From the NCBI GenBank assembly GCA_040772005.1, contig JAXGYZ010000002.1, positions 682,001 to 746,000 of the forward strand: a DNA stretch of 64,000 nucleotides. The letters run 5' to 3'. The notes under the pieces are model-generated. The model searched no databases, had not been told where the DNA came from, and saw nothing but the letters and a program-made list of their open reading frames with translations. Origin of the DNA: MWBF01 sp040772005 (GTDB lineage: Bacteria; Chloroflexota; Anaerolineae; CG2-30-64-16). This document shows, piece after piece, positions 49,301 to 56,945 of this stretch. Positions within the stretch are counted from its first letter, which is position 1, and each line of letters opens with the position of its first letter. The translations under genes and the position numbers were made by a program.

Positions 49301-51258
49301 GCGAGGTCGGCATCGGCGGCGTCACGCTCGACTTGCTCTCCGCGGGCGCGGACGGCCAGTGCGGGACCGCCGACGACAGCGTGGTCAGCACCACGACGAC
49401 CAACGCGGCGGGCATCTACCTCTTCACCGGTATGGGGCCCGGCACCTTCTGCGTGCGCGTGACGGATACCGCGGGCGTCCTGACCGGCCTGACGCAGACC
49501 GGCGGCACGAATCCGCACGGCCCGATCACCCTCGCGGCCAACCAATCCTACCTCGACGCAGACTTCGGATACCAGCGCCAGTGCGTCACCATCGGTGACC
49601 TGATCTTCTACGATGCCAACCGCAACGGCGTGTACGAGCCCGGCCCCAACGAACGCGGCATCTCCGGCGTGACGGTCAATCTCGTGGCGCCCGGCCCGGA
49701 TGGCACCCTCGGCACCGCGGATGACGTGGTTGTGGCGACGGCGACGACCAACGCGAGCGGCGCGTATCTGTTCAGCGGCCTCGCCCCCGGTTCCTACTGG
49801 GTCGTGGTCACTGACCTCAACAACCGGCTGCTGGGTTATACGCAGACCTACGGCGCGCCGAACGCGAACAACAACGGCCAGGTGAGCCCGTACCCGGTCA
49901 CCATCGACGCGTGCGGTGACGTGCTGACGGCGGACTTCGGCTATGCCGACGGTCACATCCTGACCGTGACGAAGGACAACAACCTGCCTGTGGGCCAGCC
50001 GGTCGATGCCGGGGCCGAGCTGGTCTGGACGATCACCTATGCTGCGGCCGGCCGCGAGGCTGCGCCCAATGTCGTGCTGACAGACTATCTGCCCATGCAG
50101 GTGGACTTCATCGGCTGCAGCGACTTCTGTGCGTATGACCCGGCCACCCGCACGGTCAAATGGAACCTGGGCGACCTGCAGCCGGGCGACGAAGGTACGC
50201 GGACGCTGACGGTCAAAGTCAAGCGGCCGCTGGAGAATGCCAGCTACATTTTCAACACGGTCGTCATCCTGGATGATGCGGGCGTGCGCGACGAGGCCAC
50301 GGATGCGGTGCGCGTGCGCGCATTGCCGGTCCTCCGGCTGACCAAGGTCAACGATCCCGCGGGCGCGGTGAAGCCGGGCGACACGATCAAGTACACGGTC
50401 TGCTTCGGCAACACGGGCAACGGCAACGCGACGGGCGCGAAGCTGATGGATCCGATTCCAACCAACACGACGTACGTGCCGGGCAGCGCGACGGGCGGCG
50501 CGACCTACAATGAAGCCACGAAGACCCTGACCTGGGACCTGGGCACGCTGGCCGTGGACCAGGAAGGCTGCGGCTCATTCGAGGTCAAGGTCAACATGAC
50601 GATCGTCGGGCTGACGGGCCAGGCGGCCGCGCCGCTGAGCTTCGCGGAGTGGACTGCGCTGACGATCGACAACATCGCCACGCTGGAGACCAACGAGGTG
50701 CCGGATGTGACCGCGAAGGTGAGCAACCCGCTCGACGCGACGGTCAAGCCGGAAATCTACAAGTCGGTCAACAAGTCGCAGGTGTGGATTGCGGAAGGCC
50801 ACCAGGAGACCATCATCTTCACGGTGCGTCTGACCAACAGCGGCTCGGCCAATGCGTCCAACGTCGTCATCACCGACATGATTCACCCGAAACTGGTGAA
50901 CGTGACCGCAACGACGACGCAGGGCACGGCGACCTATGACGCGGCCACCCGTGTGCTGACGGTCACCGTGGGCGAGCTGGCGCCGGGTGCCGAGGTCGTC
51001 GTGACGATCACCGGCAAGACCGCGCCGGTGGCGCCGGGCACGAAGGTGCCGTTCCAGTACCTGATCACCAACGCGGCCACGGTTAGCTTCGCTGAAGGTG
51101 CGCCGCGCGAATCCAACGAGGTGTCGGTGACGGTGCGGGCGCTCGCGCCGGAGGAGATCCCCGAACCGGGCACGCTGCTGCTGTTCGGCAGCGGGCTCGC
51201 CGGGCTGGCCGGCTACGCGCGGATGCGGATGCAGGCGCGCCGGCGCAAGAACGACTGA
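46396..51258 (+). CDS. Giant surface protein: DUF11 and SdrD-type repeats, PEP-CTERM-like tail
   Basis: 1620 residues from the ATG at 46396 with AAGGAGGA upstream. Signal peptide (about 15-35). A unique N-terminal domain (about 36-345) precedes four DUF11 repeats (about 349-830; each with a D(T/P)LP...V..VSA..GG.YD pattern). Three SdrD/Cna-B-like repeats follow (about 840-1185; IGD.VW.D.N.NG and Asp-rich loops, likely calcium-binding), then three more DUF11 repeats (about 1190-1580). The C-terminus is PEPGTLLLFGSGLAGL, a hydrophobic helix, then RRRK, which fits a PEP-CTERM exosortase signal. It is probably a secreted stalk or S-layer-like adhesin. No exosortase gene is in the window. Confidence 0.93.
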   Translation: MTPTGIGRKAPPLSLFVLLVLLLSMFIVVPAGAEGAPLDRIPGYPRAGCYDLEVRGAGMWSGSSGANIDISVPGPVVDAYLVWIGTEDTGAPNSPNNSDLTVNGATVIGQLIDQKKSSPKSAEWFMWRADVGPNGYNLVQQGANSFALSGWGALPEDTRRNGASLVVVYSTGACTTPKLIDLTDEMDWYWENTPGEETAGPVIFQFESAPTDRTVTLFLNHAGTDHANPCRPENLWGAWGTGTPPANLIKYGTPSTGVNGGRLFAKNPFGRYYECGTTTYAPIVEYFGGYVGAEWAVTRLKVNIPAGTTWLAVQGESVDTGAQEIEQMGESGAWFVQAAIPLANPELKISKTDGLDAAAPGDTLTYTIDYENYGFGPAADTVIVDTLPERVSYVSATNGGVYDSATHTVKWELGTLNVGATGQVAVTVQLDPVFPPGVTTVTNRAVISTTSAGDTNPADDEAADDTSVTAQAELSIDKTAAPEPVDAGSELTYTVDWTVGGNAYTEDVTIVDTLPQEVTFVSATDAGLYDPNTHTVTWLLGDVTPVTSGVYEVTVEVKSPLYNGTTFTNDVTITDKAGDSASDSLDSTVRSSHELVVDKTAAPDPVDAGAELTYTIDWAVTGNEPADNAVIVDTLPDNVTVVDADGGTYDAVAHTITWNLGDLMTPESGSFTVVVQVASPLYDGTLLTNVVDFSDETPGSTPVQDTNVTTVRADHVLTLDKADSPDPVAKGAELTYTLSWGVTGNEPADGVVLKDPLPFGTQFVSASDGGVYDPATRIVTWDLGDKVPGDSGTVTLVVKVNLDFPNGLNIENRATISDEKPGKDQEAVELTNVLQTPEGTIGDTVWYDNNRNGIREPGEPGLGGVTVTLSLAGEDGVCSADDTVVATTMTNPNGNYLFSAVGAGVYCVRVDDATLPGGLTLVSGTNPHGPIALATGENYLKADFGYSSDQAIGDRVWSDANGNGVQDGGEVGIGGVTLDLLSAGADGQCGTADDSVVSTTTTNAAGIYLFTGMGPGTFCVRVTDTAGVLTGLTQTGGTNPHGPITLAANQSYLDADFGYQRQCVTIGDLIFYDANRNGVYEPGPNERGISGVTVNLVAPGPDGTLGTADDVVVATATTNASGAYLFSGLAPGSYWVVVTDLNNRLLGYTQTYGAPNANNNGQVSPYPVTIDACGDVLTADFGYADGHILTVTKDNNLPVGQPVDAGAELVWTITYAAAGREAAPNVVLTDYLPMQVDFIGCSDFCAYDPATRTVKWNLGDLQPGDEGTRTLTVKVKRPLENASYIFNTVVILDDAGVRDEATDAVRVRALPVLRLTKVNDPAGAVKPGDTIKYTVCFGNTGNGNATGAKLMDPIPTNTTYVPGSATGGATYNEATKTLTWDLGTLAVDQEGCGSFEVKVNMTIVGLTGQAAAPLSFAEWTALTIDNIATLETNEVPDVTAKVSNPLDATVKPEIYKSVNKSQVWIAEGHQETIIFTVRLTNSGSANASNVVITDMIHPKLVNVTATTTQGTATYDAATRVLTVTVGELAPGAEVVVTITGKTAPVAPGTKVPFQYLITNAATVSFAEGAPRESNEVSVTVRALAPEEIPEPGTLLLFGSGLAGLAGYARMRMQARRRKND

Positions 51259-51271
51259 GGCATACGACACA

Positions 51272-51299
51272 ATGAGCCGCGCTGATCGGCGCGGCTCAT
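51272..51299. terminator. Hairpin after the giant surface protein gene
   Basis: ATGAGCCGCG pairs with CGCGGCTCAT, perfect 10-bp stem, 13 bases after the stop. Confidence 0.7.
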
Positions 51300-51317
51300 C
51301 CGGCAACTGAATTCCGA

Positions 51318-51350
51318 GTGAGGCGCTGCCCAGGCAGCGCCTCACTGTTT
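51318..51350. terminator. Second terminator hairpin between convergent genes
   Basis: GTGAGGCGCTGCC pairs with GGCAGCGCCTCAC, perfect 13-bp stem, followed by TGTTT. It stands between the surface protein and the convergent slipin gene. Confidence 0.8.
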
Positions 51351-51358
51351 GTGCGGCT

Positions 51359-52141
51359 CTAGGCCTTGTCCTTGCCACGGTCCAGCAGGCTGCTGAACGC
51401 GTTCATGAACTCGATGGGCACCGGGAACAGGATTGTCGAGTTCTTCTCCGCCGCAATCTCCGTCAATGTCTGCAGGTAGCGCAACTGGATGGCTGCGGGC
51501 TGGCGGCCGATCATCTCCGCAGCCTCGGTCAACTGCTGGGAGGCGACCAACTCACCTTCGGCATGGATGATCTTCGCGCGCTTCTCGCGCTCCGCCTCGG
51601 CCTGGCGGGCCATCGCGCGCTTCATCGTATCGGGCAGCTCCACGTCCTTCACCTCGACGATGCTGACCTTGATGCCCCACGGCTCGGTCTGCTCGTCGAT
51701 GATGACCTGAAGCTGCTGGTTGATTTCGTCGCGACGGGCCAGCAACTCGTCCAGGTCTGACTGGCCCAGGACCGAGCGCAGGCTCGTCTGCGCAATCTGC
51801 CAGGTCGCGCGGCGGAAGTCCTCCACCTTGACGATGGCCTGCGAGGGGTCGACCACCCGGAAGTACGCCACCGCATTGACCTTGACCGTCACGTTATCGC
51901 GCGTGATGGCTTCCTGCGAGGGGATGTCGAGTGTGACCACGCGCAGGTCAACCTTCACCATCCGATCCACGATCGGGATGATGAAGAACAGGCCGGGGCC
52001 TTTGGCGCCGACCAGCCGGCCCAGCCGGAAAATGACGCCGCGTTCGTATTCCTGGACGACCTTGATGGCCGAGCTGGCGAGCACGAGCAGGGCCAGGATG
52101 ATGACGCCGAACGAGGTCAGAAACTGGAACAGGATCTCCAT
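51359..52141 (-). CDS. Slipin/stomatin-like SPFH-domain membrane protein
   Basis: 260 residues. N-terminal membrane helix (about 7-27), then a complete SPFH/band 7 domain (VVQEYERGVIFRLGRLVGAKGPGLFFIIPIVDRMVKVDLRV..., SLRSVLGQSDLDELLARRDEIN) and a coiled-coil tail rich in Ala/Glu/Arg. Slipins form oligomers on membranes and often work with a NfeD-family partner, which is absent nearby. ATG at 52141 with CAGGAGG upstream. It is transcribed away from the glycosyltransferase operon from back-to-back promoters. Confidence 0.92.
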   Translation of the reverse strand: MEILFQFLTSFGVIILALLVLASSAIKVVQEYERGVIFRLGRLVGAKGPGLFFIIPIVDRMVKVDLRVVTLDIPSQEAITRDNVTVKVNAVAYFRVVDPSQAIVKVEDFRRATWQIAQTSLRSVLGQSDLDELLARRDEINQQLQVIIDEQTEPWGIKVSIVEVKDVELPDTMKRAMARQAEAEREKRAKIIHAEGELVASQQLTEAAEMIGRQPAAIQLRYLQTLTEIAAEKNSTILFPVPIEFMNAFSSLLDRGKDKA

Positions 52142-52188
52142 GTGCTTCCTCCTGAACAGGGGTGCAGTGTGAGTCGATATCTGGTCCC

Positions 52189-52217
52189 ATTATACCGCAG
52201 AAAATCGTGAATGGCAT
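52189..52217 (-). promoter_or_regulatory. Promoter of the slipin gene
   Basis: Minus strand ATGCCA (52217-52212), 17-base spacer, TATAAT (52194-52189). It sits immediately beside the divergent promoter at 52218. Confidence 0.6.
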
Positions 52218-52246
52218 TTGACGCGCGCGGGCAACCATGATAAGAT
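52218..52246 (+). promoter_or_regulatory. Promoter of the glycosyltransferase operon
   Basis: TTGACG (52218-52223), 17-base spacer, TAAGAT (52241-52246). The leader is about 92 bases and contains a terminator-like hairpin. Confidence 0.65.
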
Positions 52247-52274
52247 GCGCCGCGTCATCATGTGGGACATCGAG

Positions 52275-52314
52275 GCCCTCCCAGCGGCGAACAGCCTGTG
52301 TGGAGGGCGTTTTT
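52275..52314 (+). terminator. Terminator-like hairpin in the glycosyltransferase leader
   Basis: GCCCTCC (52275-52281) pairs with GGAGGGC (52302-52308), followed by GTTTTT. It is placed between promoter and start codon, so it may attenuate the operon. Confidence 0.6.
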
Positions 52315-52344
52315 GCGATTACGCAGTCTGGAGGCCGGTTGGGC

Positions 52345-53454
52345 ATGCATGTTAGCATAGATGCAAGACTGGTGTATTACACGCGCGCCGGGATTGCAGC
52401 TTATACCCTCTCCTTGACCGATGCCTTAGCCGCCGCCTTCCCTGAAGAACGATTCACGCTGTTGCAGGATGCCCGCAGCCGCGAGCCGCTGATCAACGCG
52501 CCCAACGTCAGCATCGCACGCACGCGCGTGCCCAGCCACCACCGCGCCGAACAACTCCTGATGCCGTGGGTGGCGCGCGGCATCGGCGCCGATGTCTTTC
52601 ACAGCCCCGACTTCATCCCGCCGCTGCGCTATCGCGGCCGGTCGGTCATCACCATCCATGACCTGGCTTTCCTGATCTATCCGCACTTTATGACCCGCGA
52701 CGCCGCACGTTACTACGGCAGCATCGACCGCGCGGTCCGCCATGCAGACCAGATTATCGCCGTCTCGCAGAGCACCAAGCGCGACCTGATTCGCATGTTG
52801 GGCACGCCGGAGGAGAAAATCTCGGTCATCTACGAGGCCGCGGATCCGCTGATGGGGCCGGTGGATCGGACCGAGGCGCTGCAGCGCGTCAAGGCGCTCT
52901 ACGACCTGCCGGAGGATTTCATCCTCTTCGTCAGCACAATTGAACCGCGCAAGAACGTCGGCGGGCTCCTGCACGCCTACAGCCGCTTGCGCCAGGACTA
53001 CAAGCTGACTCCCGCGCTGGTGCTGGTGGGCGCGCCGGGCTGGTTGAGCGATGACGTCTACGCGCTGGTGGACAAGCTCGAAATCCGCCCTTATACGTTC
53101 TTCCTGGGCCGCGTCGAGGCATCCAACCTGCGCTATCTCTATAACGCGGCCCGCTGCCTGGTGCATCCGGCCTTCTATGAAGGGTTCGGCCTCACGCCGT
53201 TAGAGGCTATGGCCTGCGGCACGCCGGTCATCGTGTCGAACATCTCCAGCCTGCCCGAAGTGGTCGGTGACGCGGGTCTGCTCGTGGACCCGCAGCAGGA
53301 CCAGGAGATCACCGTGGCCTTGTGGCGGCTGCTGACCGACGATGCGCTGGCCGCGGAGCTGCGGCGCAAGGGCCTGCAGCGCGCCAGCGGCTTCTCCTGG
53401 CAGCGCGCGGCCGAACTCACGATGGATGTGTACCGGAGGGCGGCCTACCTGTGA
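52345..53454 (+). CDS. Glycosyltransferase family 4 (GT-B)
   Basis: 369 residues from the ATG at 52345 (MHVSIDARLVYYTRAGIAAYT), after GGAGG. Two Rossmann domains: acceptor side with DVFHSPDFIPPL and TIHDLAFL, then the nucleotide-sugar side with FVSTIEPRKNVGGLLHAY, and the EGFGLTPLEAMACGTPVI loop typical of GT4 retaining enzymes (Glu-x7-Glu). It transfers a sugar, probably mannose-like, in the cytosol. The longer upstream frame would overlap the leader hairpin. First gene of a plus-strand glycan cluster. Confidence 0.92.
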   Translation: MHVSIDARLVYYTRAGIAAYTLSLTDALAAAFPEERFTLLQDARSREPLINAPNVSIARTRVPSHHRAEQLLMPWVARGIGADVFHSPDFIPPLRYRGRSVITIHDLAFLIYPHFMTRDAARYYGSIDRAVRHADQIIAVSQSTKRDLIRMLGTPEEKISVIYEAADPLMGPVDRTEALQRVKALYDLPEDFILFVSTIEPRKNVGGLLHAYSRLRQDYKLTPALVLVGAPGWLSDDVYALVDKLEIRPYTFFLGRVEASNLRYLYNAARCLVHPAFYEGFGLTPLEAMACGTPVIVSNISSLPEVVGDAGLLVDPQQDQEITVALWRLLTDDALAAELRRKGLQRASGFSWQRAAELTMDVYRRAAYL

Positions 53455-53520
53455 CGCAGTCGCGTTACAGGCAGGCACCGGAGCCTTTCCAATCCAGATG
53501 GTTCAGATGACGGGGACACA

Positions 53521-54759
53521 ATGGCGCGTATCCTGATGCTCACCCCCCAGTTGCCCATCCCACCGCAGGCCCTGACCGGCACCTCGCAGGGCACGACGAT
53601 CCGCAACTTCAACCTGATTGCGGGGCTGGCCCACCGGCATACCGTGGACCTCGTTTCCTTCGTTGCGGATGGGACGATCTCAGACGAGCTGCCGGAGGAG
53701 CTGGTGCGCTGCTGCCGCCGAATTATCACCCTGCCGCAGCCCGTGCGCACCACGCGGCAGCGCATCCGCGACACATTTCTCAGCCCGCTGCCCGATATGG
53801 CGTTGCGTCTCGCCTCACCGATCATGCACGAACACCTCGACCGCCTGCTGGCCGGGCAGGACGGGGGCGAGTATGATGTGATTCAGATCGAAGGCATCGA
53901 GATGGCGGGGTACATGCCGCGGCAGCCTGGGCGCAGCGCGACCCGCCTCGTCTTCGATGACCACAACGCGGAGTATGTGCTGCAACGCCGCGCGTACCTG
54001 ACGGACTTGCGCCGCCCGCCGCGCTGGCCGGCGGCGGCTTACTCGTTGATCCAGTGGCGCAAACTGGTCAGTTACGAGCGGCAGGTCTGCCGGGCGGCCG
54101 ACCGCGTGGTGGCCGTGTCGGAGGCCGATGCCGCGGCGCTGCGCCGGCTGCTTCCCGGTCTGGATGTGACCGTGGTGCCGAACGGCGTGGACCTGACCTT
54201 TTTGCAGCCCGGCGTGGTTCCGCCGCAGCCCGGCATGGCGCGTAACGCGCTGGTCTTCACCGGCAAGATGGACTACCGGCCCAACGTGGACGCGGTGCTC
54301 TGGTTTGTCGACGCAGTGCTGCCCCTGATCCTGCAGCAGGCCCCCGACGCGCACTTTTACGTGGTCGGCCAGCAGCCGCACGCCCGCCTCGCGCGGCTGG
54401 CCGAGCATCCTGCGGTTACGCTCACGGGCCGCGTGCCCGATGTCCGCCCTTACATCGCGGGCGCGGGGGCCTACGTCGTTCCGCTGCGCATCGGCGGCGG
54501 GACGCGACTCAAGGTGCTGGAAGCGATGGCGATGGGGCGGCCGATCGTCTCCACCCGCCTGGGTTGCGACGGTTTTGCGTTCACCGGCGGGCAGGAGGTT
54601 GTCTTCGCGGACGAGCCCGCGGCCTTCGCGGCCTCGGTGCTGGCGCTGCTGCGCGACCCGGCCCAGGCTGCGGCGCTGGGCCGGCGGGCGCGAGAGCACG
54701 TCGCGGCCGAGCTGGGGTGGGATGCCATCGTGCCGCGGCTGGAGGCGCTCTACCGGTGA
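53521..54759 (+). CDS. Glycosyltransferase (GT4-like), related to PEP-CTERM-associated enzymes
   Basis: 412 residues. N-terminal LMLTPQLPIPPQALTGTSQGTTIRNFNLIAGLAHRHTVDLVSF has the P-P-x-x-G-x-x-x-R-x-x-x-L opening of sugar transferases such as those in exosortase (TIGR03087-type) clusters. Conserved later parts are FDDHNAEY, VAVSEADAAAL, VPNGVDL, VFTGKMDYRPNVDAVLWF and PLRIGGGTRLKVLEAMAMGRPIVST. It likely adds a sugar to a lipid-linked glycan. Its last bases overlap the GTG start of the next gene. The link to PEP-CTERM is by resemblance only. Confidence 0.9.
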   Translation: MARILMLTPQLPIPPQALTGTSQGTTIRNFNLIAGLAHRHTVDLVSFVADGTISDELPEELVRCCRRIITLPQPVRTTRQRIRDTFLSPLPDMALRLASPIMHEHLDRLLAGQDGGEYDVIQIEGIEMAGYMPRQPGRSATRLVFDDHNAEYVLQRRAYLTDLRRPPRWPAAAYSLIQWRKLVSYERQVCRAADRVVAVSEADAAALRRLLPGLDVTVVPNGVDLTFLQPGVVPPQPGMARNALVFTGKMDYRPNVDAVLWFVDAVLPLILQQAPDAHFYVVGQQPHARLARLAEHPAVTLTGRVPDVRPYIAGAGAYVVPLRIGGGTRLKVLEAMAMGRPIVSTRLGCDGFAFTGGQEVVFADEPAAFAASVLALLRDPAQAAALGRRAREHVAAELGWDAIVPRLEALYR

Positions 54760-55961
54760 GCGCGCTGCCCGCGCCGCCCTTCGATAGCCCGCCCGTAGAT
54801 GTGGAGCCGCGCAGCCGGGTCCTGCGCGGGCGGTTGCGCCGCGCCGGGCTGAGCCTGGCGGGCCGGCTGTATGCGCGGCCGCAAGCGTGGCCGGCCCCGC
54901 GCTCGCTCCTGCTCATCCGGCCGGACCATCTCGGCGACATGCTCTTCCTGACGCCGGCGCTCCATGCGCTGCGCCGCGCGCTGCCGGAGGCGCGGATTAC
55001 GCTGCTGGCCGGGCCGTGGGGCGCCGATGCCGTGCGCACCAATGCCGACCTGGACGACGTGCTCCTGCTGCCGTTTCCCGGCTTCGAACGGCGGCCCAAG
55101 GAGAGCGCCTGGGCGCCGTACCGCCTGCTGCGCGAGCAGGCCCGCCGGTTGCGCGGGGCCGGGTATGATACGGCGGTCGTGCTGCGGTTCGATCACTGGT
55201 GGGGCGCGTGGCTGGCCGCGGCCGCGGGTATCCCCTGCCGCATCGGGTATGACCTGCCGGACACGCGGCCCTTTCTGACGCGGCGCATAGGCTATCAGCC
55301 GGGCCGCCACGAGGTGCTGCAGAACGCCGGGCTGCTGGCCGAGCTGACAGGCGGCGTGCCTGGCTTGCCCGGCCCGACGCGCTTCTTCGTCACCGAACGC
55401 GACCGCGCGCATGTCGCAGGGTGGCTGGCGGAGCAGGGGGTCGGGGCCGAGCCGCGTATCGCGGCCATCCATCCGGGCGCGGGCGCAGCCGTCAAGCAGT
55501 GGCCGGCGGCGCATTGGGCAGTCATTGCGGAACGTCTGGTTCAGGCTGGACTACGGGTGGTGCTGACCGGCGGACAGGGCGAGCGCGGCCTGACGGCTGC
55601 GGTGGCCGCAGCAACAGATGCGCCCGTGATCGACGCAGCCGGGCAGACGAGCCTGGGGCAGTTGGCCGCGCTATACAGCCGGGCTGCGCTGGTGCTCGGC
55701 TCGGATTCGGGGCCGCTGCACCTGGCCGTCGCGGTGGATGCGCCGACCGTGCATCTCTACGGCCCGGTGCCCGCGGCCAAGTTCGGGCCCTGGGGCGACC
55801 CGGCCCGTCACGTGGTGCTCCCCAGCCCGTTTCCGTGTGCACCCTGCGACCGGCTGGATTGGCCCGCGGCAGTGCTGTCGCAGCACCAGTGCCTGGCTGC
55901 GATTCGCCCGGAGGTGGTCTGGGCCACGGCCGAGGCGCTGCTGAACCGTGCCGGTTTGTAG
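54756..55961 (+). CDS. Glycosyltransferase family 9 (heptosyltransferase-like)
   Basis: 401 residues from the GTG at 54756, which overlaps the preceding TGA by 3 bases. RSLLLIRPDHLGDMLFLTPALHALRRALPEARITLLAGPWGADA is the GT9 N-terminus, and AIHPGAGAAVKQWPAAHWAVIAERLV and LGSDSGPLHLAVAVDAPTVHLYGPV form the nucleotide-sugar site. GT9 enzymes use ADP-heptose in LPS synthesis; here the donor is unknown and the host probably has no LPS. The final codons GGT TTG TAG lie inside a family D repeat. A longer frame upstream overlaps the previous gene and was rejected. Confidence 0.92.
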   Translation: MSALPAPPFDSPPVDVEPRSRVLRGRLRRAGLSLAGRLYARPQAWPAPRSLLLIRPDHLGDMLFLTPALHALRRALPEARITLLAGPWGADAVRTNADLDDVLLLPFPGFERRPKESAWAPYRLLREQARRLRGAGYDTAVVLRFDHWWGAWLAAAAGIPCRIGYDLPDTRPFLTRRIGYQPGRHEVLQNAGLLAELTGGVPGLPGPTRFFVTERDRAHVAGWLAEQGVGAEPRIAAIHPGAGAAVKQWPAAHWAVIAERLVQAGLRVVLTGGQGERGLTAAVAAATDAPVIDAAGQTSLGQLAALYSRAALVLGSDSGPLHLAVAVDAPTVHLYGPVPAAKFGPWGDPARHVVLPSPFPCAPCDRLDWPAAVLSQHQCLAAIRPEVVWATAEALLNRAGL

Positions 55962-56015
55962 TGGGCGCTTTAGCGCTGCGTTCGTTTTCTGGCGCACCTG
56001 CGCCGATTACGAACC
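55953..56015. repeat. Palindromic repeat (family D), copy 2
   Basis: GGTTTGTAGTGGGCGCTTTAGCGC...GCGCCGATTACGAACC. It begins in the last codons of the GT9 gene and provides its TAG stop (55959-55961). Confidence 0.8.
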
Positions 56016-56033
56016 TGAGAGGAGAGAACCTGG

Positions 56034-56807
56034 ATGCCTGCAACCCCTATGCTGACCGTGCTGGAAGAGGACCGACACTGGTGGTTTGCTTCGCGCACGC
56101 GCGCCATTCTGGCTTACCTGGACCGGTATATCGGGCCGGGCCGCGACCGGCGCGTGCTGGACATCGGCTGCGGCGCGGCGAACATGGCGCACCATCTCGC
56201 GCACTACGGCCATGTGGTCGGTGTGGACACGAACCCGCGGCCGCTGGAGGTGGCGCGCCAGCGCGGGATGGAGGCATACCAGGCCACGGCGGATGCGCTG
56301 CCGTTCGGGGATGGCGAATTCGGGCTGGTGGCGATGCTGGATACGGTGGAGCATGTCCCTGCGCAGGATGCCGCGTTCCAGGAATGCCACCGCGTGCTGC
56401 GCTCGCCGGGCGGGGGGCTGGCCGGCGGGCGGCTGCTGGTCACCGTGCCCGCCTTCATGTTCCTCTGGAGCAAGAACGATGTGCTGAACATGCACCAGCG
56501 GCGCTACAGCCGGCCTGAACTCAAGGCCAAACTGGAACAGCACGGCTTCCGCGTGTTGCGCATCTCCTATAACAACTTCTTTGTGTTCCCGCTGGCGGCC
56601 GCGCTGATCCTGCTGCGCCGCGGCCGCGCGGAGCCCGAGCTGGCTTCGCCGCACTTTGACGAGGATGCCTACCAGGTCGAGATGGAACCTGCGCCGCCGC
56701 TGTTGAATGCGCTTCTTACATGGGTGGGCAAGCTGGAGGTGGCCCTGCTGCGCCGCGTCGATCTGCCCTTCGGGACGTCGATCATCGCGATAGCCGAGAA
56801 GGTCTGA
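56034..56807 (+). CDS. Class I SAM-dependent methyltransferase
   Basis: 257 residues. VLDIGCGAANMAHHLAHYGHVVGVDTNPRPLEVAR (about 41-75) holds SAM-binding motif I and the acidic ribose ligand. ALPFGDGEFGLVAMLDTVEHV (about 88-108) and RLLVTVPAFMFLWSKNDVLNMHQRRYS fit methyltransferases that act on polyprenyl or glycan substrates. A hydrophobic stretch (about 185-200) could bind the membrane. It follows three glycosyltransferases and may methylate the same glycan; the acceptor is unknown. AGAGGAG lies upstream of the ATG. Confidence 0.88.
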   Translation: MPATPMLTVLEEDRHWWFASRTRAILAYLDRYIGPGRDRRVLDIGCGAANMAHHLAHYGHVVGVDTNPRPLEVARQRGMEAYQATADALPFGDGEFGLVAMLDTVEHVPAQDAAFQECHRVLRSPGGGLAGGRLLVTVPAFMFLWSKNDVLNMHQRRYSRPELKAKLEQHGFRVLRISYNNFFVFPLAAALILLRRGRAEPELASPHFDEDAYQVEMEPAPPLLNALLTWVGKLEVALLRRVDLPFGTSIIAIAEKV

Positions 56808-56847
56808 TGGCCGTGCGGCTATGGCTTCACCACGTCGGTTTTGCTGT

Positions 56848-56911
56848 GTAGCGTAGGGCCTTGTGCCCGTTCTGCCGCCAACGCGGCTGCGTCCACAAGG
56901 GGCTACGCTAC
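56848..56911. repeat. Inverted repeat between convergent genes
   Basis: GTAGCGTAGGGCCTTGTG (56848-56865) and CACAAGGGGCTACGCTAC (56894-56911), 18-base arms with one mismatch. It lies between the methyltransferase and the convergent deacetylase. Confidence 0.8.
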
Positions 56912-56945
56912 GTTCCGCAAAATCAGCGTGGCAGTGTATTAGATT

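Noticed and set aside
54564..54755. N-terminal extension of the GT9 gene
   Set aside because: It overlaps the end of the preceding glycosyltransferase and is Arg/Gly-rich; the overlapping GTG at 54756 gives the normal GT9 N-terminus.
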